Assembly (NCBI RefSeq): GCF_000473265.1
Contig: NZ_KI421511.1
Coordinates: 6,589,909 to 6,653,908, forward strand
Origin: Amycolatopsis thermoflava N1165
Lineage (GTDB): Bacteria; Actinomycetota; Actinomycetes; Mycobacteriales; Pseudonocardiaceae
Direction of reading: 5' to 3'
Length of the DNA: 64,000 bases
Positions 57,180-64,000 of this stretch are shown here, piece by piece; position 1 is the first letter of the stretch; each line of letters starts with the position of its first letter. Under the pieces are notes generated by a model that worked only from the letters and a program-made list of their open reading frames with translations, was not told where the DNA came from and did not search any database. The position numbers and the translations under genes were made by a program.

Positions 57180-57628
57180 CACGGGCGGGATCGCTGCAGC
57201 CGGGAGGCTCCACGCCGCAGGCGCCGCGGAACGGCTTCGCGTGGCTGATCACGGACTTCGTGCACCGGGTGCCCGGTGCGGCGCACGCCGTCGTGGTGTC
57301 GGCGGACGGGCTGCTGCTCGCCGCGTCCCGGGGGCTGCCGAAGGACCGCGCGGACCAGCTGGCCGCGGTGGCGTCGGGGCTGACCAGCCTGGCACGGGGC
57401 GCGTCGAAGGTGTTCGAGGGCGGGCCCGTGGCGCAGACGGTGGTCGAGATGGCCAACGGCTTCCTGTTCCTCATGTCGGTTTCGGACGGGTCCTGCCTCG
57501 CGGTTCTGGGGTCCCCCGACAGCGACATCGGCCTCGTGGTGTACGAAATGACGCTTCTGGTGGATCGGGTCGGTCAGCAGATGACGCCAGAGATGCGGGC
57601 ACAGCTCCAGGGAGCCGCGCGCGGTTGA
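57176..57628 (+). CDS. cvnB: roadblock/LC7 protein CvnB
   Basis: 150 residues. [36 protein letters not shown] opens the roadblock/LC7 fold, with [20 protein letters not shown] and [19 protein letters not shown]. Roadblock proteins modulate small GTPases, here CvnD. GTG at 57176 overlaps cvnA by four bases (GTGA), so the two are made together. A divergent paralogue lies at 59088. Confidence 0.94.
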   Translation: MTRAGSLQPGGSTPQAPRNGFAWLITDFVHRVPGAAHAVVVSADGLLLAASRGLPKDRADQLAAVASGLTSLARGASKVFEGGPVAQTVVEMANGFLFLMSVSDGSCLAVLGSPDSDIGLVVYEMTLLVDRVGQQMTPEMRAQLQGAARG

Positions 57629-57654
57629 GCGCGCCGGGCACGAGAGGGACTGCA

Positions 57655-58371
57655 GTGGACGGTGGGCAGCCGACGGGCGTGGGCTCGGGACGGCTGGACG
57701 ACGACGCCGAAACCGCCTGGCCGGACGAGGCGCAGGCGGCGCGGACCGAGGACTGGAGCACGTTCCGGGCCAAGGTCGACCGCGCCTGGCGCCTGCGCCG
57801 GGCCGCCGCGGGCGAAAAGCGGTCCAGTACCCTGAGCGACCCCGAGCCACCGGGCTACGGGGCGACCGAATACCCGGAGTTCAGCGGCGACCGGTTGCTG
57901 TCCGGGCCGGCGGCGGACCTGTTCGGTGACTCGGGCGGGCCGCTGGCCCCGGCGGGCGAGCTGCGGCCCAACCCGGCCGCGGAGAGCCACCCGAGCTTCC
58001 CGCCGGTGCCCGCGCCGGTGGCGGCGGAGGAGACCTCCGGTCTGGTCCGGCCGTACTTCCGCACGCGCGGGCGGACACGTCCCAGCTACGATCTGGCGAT
58101 CGAAGCACTCGTCTCGACCAGCGAGCGGGGACGGATGCTCGACCGGGTGCGGGTGCCCGAGCACCGGTCCATCTGCGGACTGTGCCTGGACACGCGCTCC
58201 GTGGCCGAGGTGGCGGCGTACCTGCGCATGCCGCTGGGGGTCGCGCGGGTGCTGATCGGCGACGCTGTCGATCTCGGCCTGGTCCTGGTCCATTCCACGA
58301 CGTCGGTCGTCGGCGATCGTCCCAGTATCGAGTTCATGGAGAGGGTGCTCAGTGGGCTTCGGAGAATTTGA
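57655..58371 (+). CDS. cvnC: DUF742 protein CvnC
   Basis: 238 residues. An N-terminal disordered part is followed by the DUF742 core (from about 120): LVRPYFRTRGRTRP, LAIEALVSTSERG, ICGLCLDTRSVAEVAAYLRMPLGVARVLIGDAVDLGLVLVH, ending IEFMERVLSGLRRI. DUF742 is winged-helix-like and links CvnB and CvnD. GTG at 57655 with GAGAGGGAC upstream; TTG at 57625, overlapping the cvnB stop, is possible. It overlaps cvnD by 20 bases. Confidence 0.93.
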   Translation: MDGGQPTGVGSGRLDDDAETAWPDEAQAARTEDWSTFRAKVDRAWRLRRAAAGEKRSSTLSDPEPPGYGATEYPEFSGDRLLSGPAADLFGDSGGPLAPAGELRPNPAAESHPSFPPVPAPVAAEETSGLVRPYFRTRGRTRPSYDLAIEALVSTSERGRMLDRVRVPEHRSICGLCLDTRSVAEVAAYLRMPLGVARVLIGDAVDLGLVLVHSTTSVVGDRPSIEFMERVLSGLRRI

Positions 58372-58960
58372 CTCCGACGCGAACACGTCGGCCGCGACGG
58401 GACCGACGCAGTCGGCCAAGATCGTGGTCGCCGGCGGCTTCGGTGCGGGCAAGACGACCCTGGTCGGCGCGGTCTCGGAGATCGATCCGCTGACCACCGA
58501 GGCGGTGATGACCGAGGCCAGCGTGTCGGTGGACGACACGACCGCCACGCCCAACAAGGCGACGACGACGGTCGCGATGGACTTCGGTCGCCTCTCGCTC
58601 GGCGACGACCTCGTGCTGTACGTCTTCGGCACCCCGGGGCAGCACCGGTTCTGGTTCATGTGGGACGACCTCGCGGTCGGCGCGATCGGCGCGGTCGTGC
58701 TGGTCGACACCCGGCGGCTGGCGGACGCGTTCCCCTCGATCGACTTCTTCGAGAACCGGAAGCTGCCCTACATCGTGGCGATCAACTGCTTCGACCGGCT
58801 GCTGCACCACCAGATCGAGGACGTCCGCCACGCGCTGACGATCTCCGAGTCGGTGCCGATCATCGCCTGCGACGCGCGGGAAAAGGAGTCGGCCAAGCAG
58901 GTGCTGATCACGGTCGTGGAGCACGCGATCAACCGGGACCGCGCGTTACAACCGGGGTGA
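58352..58960 (+). CDS. cvnD: Ras-like GTPase CvnD
   Basis: 202 residues. P-loop: KIVVAGGFGAGKTTLVGAVSEID (about 23-45). Switch region: ATTTVAMDFGRLSL. G3: VFGTPGQHRFWFMWD. The G4 position is INCFD rather than NKxD, as is usual for this bacterial MglA-like group, so guanine specificity rests on less orthodox contacts. Cytoplasmic or at the membrane with CvnA. GTG at 58352 overlaps cvnC. Last gene of the full conservon. A second cvnB-cvnC pair follows without a GTPase of its own. Confidence 0.93.
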   Translation: MGFGEFDSDANTSAATGPTQSAKIVVAGGFGAGKTTLVGAVSEIDPLTTEAVMTEASVSVDDTTATPNKATTTVAMDFGRLSLGDDLVLYVFGTPGQHRFWFMWDDLAVGAIGAVVLVDTRRLADAFPSIDFFENRKLPYIVAINCFDRLLHHQIEDVRHALTISESVPIIACDAREKESAKQVLITVVEHAINRDRALQPG

Positions 58961-59087
58961 TCGGGTAACCGTGCCGCCGGAAGGGTGAATCGATGTGAGA
59001 TCACCCCGGGCGGCAGGCCACCAGGGCCTGGTTCGGCAATACCCTGTCGGAATAATCGCAGAACAGGCTCGACCGGTGAGGAGGCAC

Positions 59088-59513
59088 ATGACGGCATCGG
59101 CACAGCAGTCGAGCGGCTTCGGCTTCGGCTGGCTGATCACCGACTTCGTGCGACGGGTCCCGGGCGCGGCGCACGCCGTGGTCGTCTCCGCCGACGGTCT
59201 GTTGCTGGCCGGGTCGCAGGGCTTGCCGAAGGACCGGGCCGACCAGCTGGCCGCGGTCGCCTCCGGGCTGGTGAGTCTGACCTCCGGTGCCGCGCGGTGC
59301 TTCGAAGCTGGTTACGTGAACCAGACCGTGGTCGAGATGGAGCGCGGGTACCTGTTCCTGATGGGGATCAGCGACGGGTCGAGCCTGGCCGTGCTGGCCG
59401 CGCCCAATTCCGACATCGGGACCGTGGCGTACGAGATGACGTTGCTGGTCGACCGCGTCGGGATGCAGATGACGCCGGAGCTGCGCAACCAGCTCCAGGG
59501 TGGCGTGCGCTGA
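59088..59513 (+). CDS. second roadblock/LC7 protein, CvnB-like
   Basis: 141 residues. It matches the upstream CvnB along its length: [64 protein letters not shown] at 59088 follows GAGGAGG. Its stop overlaps the next ATG by one base. It may be a paralogue giving the CvnD a second partner. Confidence 0.93.
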   Translation: MTASAQQSSGFGFGWLITDFVRRVPGAAHAVVVSADGLLLAGSQGLPKDRADQLAAVASGLVSLTSGAARCFEAGYVNQTVVEMERGYLFLMGISDGSSLAVLAAPNSDIGTVAYEMTLLVDRVGMQMTPELRNQLQGGVR

Positions 59514-60709
59514 TGCGGGGACTTTCGAAGGGGGCGGGCCGCCCCGCGGTGGATGCGTGGGACCGGCTGCACCAGGGCACCGACCGCGAGGGAATCGACT
59601 CACCGGCGCGGTTCGTGCTGACGAAGAAGCCGGTGGTGCTGCCGGTGCGCACGCCGGTGCGGCAGACGCCCGGCGTCGGGCGAGCCGCTTCCCGGACGTC
59701 CGCCGGCTGGCCGACCGCCGCCGATGCTGATTACGGGGCCGGTTCTGGCTTGGCTGGAGCCGCTACGCGAAGCGGGGCGGGCGCCGGTAGGCATGGGGGT
59801 GTCGAGGCTGGTCGGGGCGCGGGTTTTGAGGCCGGTCGGCACACGGGTGTTGAGGCTGGCCGGCACGGGGGTCCTGAGGCTGGCCGGCACGGGGGTCCTG
59901 AGGCTGGTGGTCGGCACGCGGGTCTTGACGCTGGCCGGCGCGGGGGGCTCGACGCTGGTGGCCGGCACGCCGGTTCCGATGCGGGCCTTGATGCCGGTGG
60001 CGCGCGGGACGCAGGTCTGGAGGCCGGCGGCGGCTGGCAGGCTGGTGCTGGTGCTGGTGCTGGCTGGCAGGCCGGTCCGGAGGCTGGCGGCGGCTGGCAG
60101 GCTGGTCCCGCGGCTGGCGGCTGGCCCCCCGGTTCCGAGGCCGGTGCCGGTTGGCAGGCTGGTCGGGAGGCGGGCGGCGGTTGGCAGCCTGGTCCCGAGA
60201 CCGGTGGCGGCTGGCCCTCCGGCGCCGATCTGGACGCCGCCGCACGAACTGGACTGGAGCCGGGCTGGACGACCGGCGCGGGCGCCGCTGTCGGCGTTCG
60301 GACTGCTGCGAGCGCCCGCGCGGTAGGGGTGCCGCCCGCGCAGACGAGGGGCTCCGAGCCGTCGGTCCGGACGCGGATGATGATGCGCCCGTACGCCCGC
60401 ACCGGAGGCCGCACCAGGCCGGACTACGAGCTGGCCCTCGAGGCGCTGGTCTCGACCACCGACCGGGGGCGCGTGCCGCAGGCCGTGACGGGGGTTCAGC
60501 ACCGGCGGATCTGCGCGCTGTGCTCGGAGGCCCGCTCGATCGCGGAGATCGCCGCGTACCTCGACCTGCCGCTCAACGTGGTGAAGGTGCTGGTCAGCGA
60601 CCTGGACGCGGCCGGGATGGTGCTGATCCACCAGTCCGGACTGTCCTTTGGGGACCGCTCCTCGCGCGAGTTCATGGACCGGGTGCTCCAGGGCCTGCGA
60701 CGCCTCTAA
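59513..60709 (+). CDS. second CvnC-like DUF742 protein with long repeat insert
   Basis: 398 residues, against 238 for the first CvnC. N-terminus [17 protein letters not shown]. Residues roughly 80-290 are Gly/Ala/His/Arg/Glu repeats, first of a seven-residue EAGRHGG/P type and then a GGGWQAGPEA type. The DUF742 core then follows intact from MMRPYARTGGRTRP to LQGLRRL. The insert is coded by near-exact DNA repeats, so it may be recent expansion. ATG at 59513 overlaps the cvnB stop. It forms a two-gene tail to the conservon, without CvnA or CvnD of its own. Confidence 0.9.
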   Translation: MRGLSKGAGRPAVDAWDRLHQGTDREGIDSPARFVLTKKPVVLPVRTPVRQTPGVGRAASRTSAGWPTAADADYGAGSGLAGAATRSGAGAGRHGGVEAGRGAGFEAGRHTGVEAGRHGGPEAGRHGGPEAGGRHAGLDAGRRGGLDAGGRHAGSDAGLDAGGARDAGLEAGGGWQAGAGAGAGWQAGPEAGGGWQAGPAAGGWPPGSEAGAGWQAGREAGGGWQPGPETGGGWPSGADLDAAARTGLEPGWTTGAGAAVGVRTAASARAVGVPPAQTRGSEPSVRTRMMMRPYARTGGRTRPDYELALEALVSTTDRGRVPQAVTGVQHRRICALCSEARSIAEIAAYLDLPLNVVKVLVSDLDAAGMVLIHQSGLSFGDRSSREFMDRVLQGLRRL

Positions 60710-60873
60710 GCCCGAGCGTGGTCCGCTCCACCCCGCGAGCCGACTACTCGTGCGGGCACGACTGGGCCTGTCGCGCAACCATGGTTGGGCATTCGTACCC
60801 GGGCGCCGTCGGCCCCACCGGGTGAGGTGGCTACTCGTGGCGGCACGGCTGGGCCTGTCGCATGATCATGATT

Positions 60874-60901
60874 GGGCATCTCGTACCGGTACGAGATGCC
60901 C
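60874..60901. terminator. perfect 28-bp palindrome after the conservon
   Basis: The arms GGGCATCTCGTACC and GGTACGAGATGCCC (60874-60887, 60888-60901) are an exact inverted repeat without a spacer, 165 bases beyond the last conservon gene. It can fold as a cruciform or RNA hairpin, or be a dimer site. It lies just before the 23-bp array. Confidence 0.6.
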
Positions 60902-60917
60902 TTCGTGCGCGCTGCAG

Positions 60918-61490
60918 GGGCAGATCGGGAGTCTCGCCGCTGGGCAGAACGGGAGGCCCGCCGTTGGGCAGATCGTGATGCCGCGAGTGGGCATTTCATA
61001 ACCCGCGGCTGGGCAGTCGGTGCGGCGACCGTTGGTCAGTTCGTGCCGCTGCTGCGAGTGGCCCCCTCGCGAACCGACGACTGGGCACTTTGCGGAGCTG
61101 CGGCTGGGCACTTCGTGGAACGGGCACTTCGTGGAGCCACGGCTGACCAGTTCGTGGAGCCACGATTGTGCACCTCGCAGAGCCGCGGCTGCGCACGTCG
61201 TGGCGCTACGACTGGGCAGTTAGCCGAGGTGCGGCTGGGCAGTTCGTGGAGCGACGATTGGGCAGTTCGTGGAGCTGCGGCTGGGCGCTTAGTGAAGCCA
61301 CCACAGGGCACCTCGTGGAGCTGTGACTGGACAGTTCGTGGAGCCAGGATTTGGGCGCCTCGCGGAGCGACGATCGGGCAGTTCGTCGAGCTGCGGCTGG
61401 GCACCTCGTGGAGCTGCGGGCGTGCAGCTGACAGAGCAACGACTGGGCACCTCGTCAAGCGGCGACTGGACACCTCGTGCCCGTACGACC
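60918..61490. repeat. phased 23-bp tandem repeat array, about 25 units
   Basis: The core GGGCA recurs almost every 23 bases. From 61083 to 61468 the spacings are 23 throughout, apart from one of 16 and one of 24. Upstream, from 60918 to 61034, they are 22-24. The consensus holds TGGGCAGTTCGTGGAGC, with arms diverged. Coding is possible in several frames on both strands (products of a few dozen to 306 residues), but 23 is not a multiple of three, so unbroken frames arise by the repeat rather than selection. No gene is called. Confidence 0.75.
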
Positions 61491-61499
61491 GCAAACCGC

Positions 61500-61763
61500 C
61501 CAACGGCCGCCGGCCAAGCCACTCAAGCCAGCCAAAACGCCGACTCAAACCAGCCAACCACTCGACCCAGCCAACTCACTCAAGCCAGCCAACCCACGCA
61601 CCCCAGCCAAAACGCCGACTCAAACCAGCCAACTCACTCAAGCCAGCCAACCACTCGACCCAGCCAACTCGCTCAAGCCAGCCAACCCGTGCAACCCAGG
61701 CCAACCCACGCAACCCAGCCAAAACCGGTCCCCGGCCCAGCCGAACCCCAAACCCCAACAGGA
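61500..61763. repeat. A/C-rich degenerate repeat next to the array
   Basis: Built from words such as CACTCAAGCCAGCCAAC, CTCAAACCAGCCAA and ACCCAGCC, repeated about every 17-40 bases. GC content is lower than elsewhere. It abuts the stop of the minus-strand gene at 61764. Short open frames such as the one at 61576-61758 are repeats, not genes. Confidence 0.6.
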
Positions 61764-63998
61764 TCAGTCGTCCACCAGCGCGGCCGAAGTGATGCGGTGC
61801 AGGGGGTACCGCTCATCATCGCGGCCGATCAGCACCCCGCCGCCCACGTGGGTCGGCGTCACGATCCGCTGGCTGGCCGTTCCGTGGGCGTCCACGAAGC
61901 CGATCCAGACCTCCCGCTGCTCGCGGTGCGCCCGCGCCAGCAGGGCCATCGTCGCCGAGGTGTCGGAGCCTCCGCCGCCGCCCGGGAGGCGCACCGCCGC
62001 GCCCTTGCGGCTCGCCGCGGCTCGGTCGCCCGCCCGGATGTGCGCGACCACCGACGCGGCCTGCTCGCCGGTCAGCCCGGTCGGCTCGGGCACCACCCGC
62101 CGCGCCGTGCGGGGGCGCGCCGGGATCCTCCTGCCGGACGGGCGCAGGTCCACCACCCGCCCGTCCGGTCCCTCGGCCGCCGGCGCGAAACCAGCGGCCC
62201 GCAGCCCGTCCAGCACCTCGGCCAGCGGGTACGGGCTGACCAGCACCGTCGGCGCGATCCGGCGCAGCTCGTACTCGCCCGACACGGAGTTGCCCATCAC
62301 CTCCGCGAGCAGCACCTCGTCGTCACACCGCAGGAACGACCCGGCCGCCCCGCCGCGCAGCCTGCCGTGCCGCCGCGCCACGTCGTCGATCAAGTACGTC
62401 AGCGACTGCGGCACCTCGGTGGCCGACCGCTTCCGGAACAGCTCGTGCAGCTCGTCGGCGGTTCGACCGGTGTCCAGCGCCCGCCGCACCGACGCCTCCG
62501 TGATCCGGTAGACCGTCGCGTGCCCGGCGGACTCCACATCGGCCACCGCGGCGATCTCCGTCGCCAGGTCCATCTCCAGCGGCCCCGGCGCGACCACCGT
62601 CAGATCGGCCTGCACCAGCACGTACCCGATCGGCTTCGGCATCGCGTCGTACACCGCGTTCAGCGCGCCCGCGCGATCACCGGCCAGCAGCGCGCCGCCC
62701 GCCGTCGTCAGCGCCCCGAGCGCGATCACGCCCAGCGCGGACGCCTCGGCGAACGTCCACCGCACCGTCTCGTCCCGCAGCCGCCCGCCACGCCGCGGCG
62801 CCCGCCACGCGAGCAGCTCGACCAGGTCGTCCGCGCCGTGCACACCCGCGCCACGCGGCAGCTCGGCCAGCGTGCCCAGCACCCGCCGCCGCACCGACGG
62901 CGCCAGCGGCCGCCGCAGCTCGTCGGACAGCGGCACGATCGGCTTGTCCTTGGCGTCGCGCTGACCGGCCAGCGCAGGCAGCCGCGGCAGGTCCAGCCAC
63001 GCCTCGGCGAGGATGACCCACCGCTGCGCCGGCTCGGACGCCAGCCACGAGTCCGCCAGTGTCGTCGGCACCCACTCCGGGCTGGTGCTCTGGCTGTCCG
63101 CGACCAGCCCGGCCGCCGCCGCCAGCTCGGCGAGCAGCGTGGCGCGGGCGTCGTCGGTGTCCAGTTCGCGCGCCAGCTTCCGCAGCTCCCGCACCCCGAG
63201 ACCGCCGGACTTCAGCACCGGCGGCGGCTGCTCCGACCACTGCGTCAGCAGCGATTCGGTCTGCCGCAGGAACTCCATCGCCTCCCCGGCGGCCGCCTCG
63301 TCCACTGTGGACTGCTGGTGCGGGCTCGTCGGCAGCTCCGGCTCGCGCAGCGCCTTCGGCGAGCAGATCCGGCCGCCGCGCAGGGCGATCGCCACCTCGC
63401 GGGGCAATTCGACCGTCTCGTCGTCGCGGCGCAGCAGCAGTCCGCGGGCGAGCAGCTTCTGCACCGGCTTCGCCTCCGCGGCCAGCGACGGTTCGGCCGC
63501 CGCGTCCCGGGTACGCCCGATGGGCGGGCCGGCGGCGAGGGCGCCGAGCAGCCCGCGTTCGTCGTCACCGACCTCGGCGAGCGCGGCCTCGACGTCCAGC
63601 CCGGGTGCGGACGCGCCGAGCCCGGCCGGGAACGGCCCGGCCAGCTCGCGCGCGGCGGGGACGACGCGGACCGCGTCGTCGTCGCCCCAGGCCAGCACCC
63701 GCGACCGCAGCCGGTCGACGGCCGGCCGGACGTCCGCGCCGACCAGCTCGGTGATCGCGGCCAGCGGGACGGCTTCGGTGTCCGCGTCGGCGACCAGCAG
63801 CGCATCGAGCACGGAGAGGGTGAACGTGTCCAGGTCCTCCATCGCCCTGGCGACCGATCCGGCCGTGCCGGCGCGGGTGGCCAGCACTGTGCTGTCGGAC
63901 GGTGGCGGGGTCGCCAGGTCGCGCCTGGCCTGCAGGAGCGCGCCCAGCTCGTCGTCGGACGCGGACCGCAGCCAGTCCGCAAGGGAGGTCGCGGGCAT
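61764..63998 (-). CDS. helicase-associated protein (XPB/Ssl2-like N-terminal domain)
   Basis: 744 residues. ATG at 63998 is two bases from the window edge; upstream is not visible, so the start is provisional. This is the actinobacterial protein (Rv0862c type) with a helicase_C_3/Ssl2-like domain that pairs with XPB helicase. Seen: LADWLRSASDDELGALLQARRDL at the N-terminus, IGYVLVQADLTVVAPGPLEMDL in the middle, and the WYL-like C-terminal WIGFVDAHGTASQRIVTP. No Walker motif. In relatives it lies beside the XPB gene; here the two are 16 kb apart. Confidence 0.88.
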   Translation of the reverse strand: MPATSLADWLRSASDDELGALLQARRDLATPPPSDSTVLATRAGTAGSVARAMEDLDTFTLSVLDALLVADADTEAVPLAAITELVGADVRPAVDRLRSRVLAWGDDDAVRVVPAARELAGPFPAGLGASAPGLDVEAALAEVGDDERGLLGALAAGPPIGRTRDAAAEPSLAAEAKPVQKLLARGLLLRRDDETVELPREVAIALRGGRICSPKALREPELPTSPHQQSTVDEAAAGEAMEFLRQTESLLTQWSEQPPPVLKSGGLGVRELRKLARELDTDDARATLLAELAAAAGLVADSQSTSPEWVPTTLADSWLASEPAQRWVILAEAWLDLPRLPALAGQRDAKDKPIVPLSDELRRPLAPSVRRRVLGTLAELPRGAGVHGADDLVELLAWRAPRRGGRLRDETVRWTFAEASALGVIALGALTTAGGALLAGDRAGALNAVYDAMPKPIGYVLVQADLTVVAPGPLEMDLATEIAAVADVESAGHATVYRITEASVRRALDTGRTADELHELFRKRSATEVPQSLTYLIDDVARRHGRLRGGAAGSFLRCDDEVLLAEVMGNSVSGEYELRRIAPTVLVSPYPLAEVLDGLRAAGFAPAAEGPDGRVVDLRPSGRRIPARPRTARRVVPEPTGLTGEQAASVVAHIRAGDRAAASRKGAAVRLPGGGGGSDTSATMALLARAHREQREVWIGFVDAHGTASQRIVTPTHVGGGVLIGRDDERYPLHRITSAALVDD

Positions 63999-64000
63999 CA

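Noticed and set aside
60918..61490. CRISPR array
   Set aside because: Units are contiguous with no spacers, they diverge along the whole unit, and no cas genes are near.
60872..61792. 306-residue frame across the 23-bp array
   Set aside because: The 23-base period is not a multiple of three; similar frames are open on the other strand. It is a by-product of the repeat.

Overview
The window is very GC-rich DNA from an actinomycete. Frequent GTG starts, overlapping ATGA/GTGA gene junctions, a DasR-type regulator, a conservon (CvnA-D) and gene order all point to the Pseudonocardiaceae, probably near Amycolatopsis (inference; no 16S is present). Part of the core order matches the Mycobacterium tuberculosis Rv0414c-Rv0440 block: thiE, thiO-thiS-thiG, thiC/thiD, def, a DUF3263 gene, a LytR_C gene, a two-domain AAA ATPase, pssA, psd, moeA and groEL2. 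Unrelated genes are interspersed among these landmarks. No rRNA, tRNA or CRISPR array was recognised.

Left part (1-11.7 kb): a GC-rich repeat block without credible genes; a coupled minus-strand pair (DUF6932 plus an unknown protein); an SGNH hydrolase; a DUF3159 membrane protein; an aminosugar module (nagK and a SIS isomerase divergent from dasR, with a DasR operator between them); a membrane protein; thiE; and a TPP riboswitch driving thiO-thiS-thiG, followed by a MarR regulator. Middle-left (11.8-26.3 kb): a second TPP riboswitch driving thiC-thiD-thiD on the minus strand; a drug-efflux-type MFS gene; three TetR-regulated enzyme modules, each with a visible palindromic operator; a degenerate Uma2 gene; an HtrA-like protease; def; DUF3263/LytR_C; and an AAA ATPase.

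Middle (26.3-43.5 kb): an IS481-like element sits in the shared stop-codon site of two convergent genes. It is followed by pssA-psd (phosphatidylethanolamine synthesis), moeA, an AIM24 protein, a cold-shock protein, a Ser/Thr kinase with a collagen-like linker, groEL with two CIRCE operators, a PspC protein, a lone molybdenum hydroxylase large subunit, menC, a zinc-type dehydrogenase with a downstream IclR regulator, a DJ-1/PfpI protein, and a DUF4253-DUF72 operon.

Right part (43.6-64 kb): the XPB-type repair helicase; an FAD monooxygenase with a divergent TetR; a lone CvnA-like sensor kinase; a gluBCD amino-acid uptake operon lacking its ATPase and split by repeats; a full conservon cvnA-B-C-D followed by a second cvnB-cvnC pair whose CvnC carries a long repeat insert; about 1 kb of non-coding repeats, including a phased 23-bp array; and a helicase-associated protein that normally partners XPB. 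Recurring oddities are degenerate tandem repeats between genes and short decayed copies of neighbouring gene 3' ends (thiE, menC).
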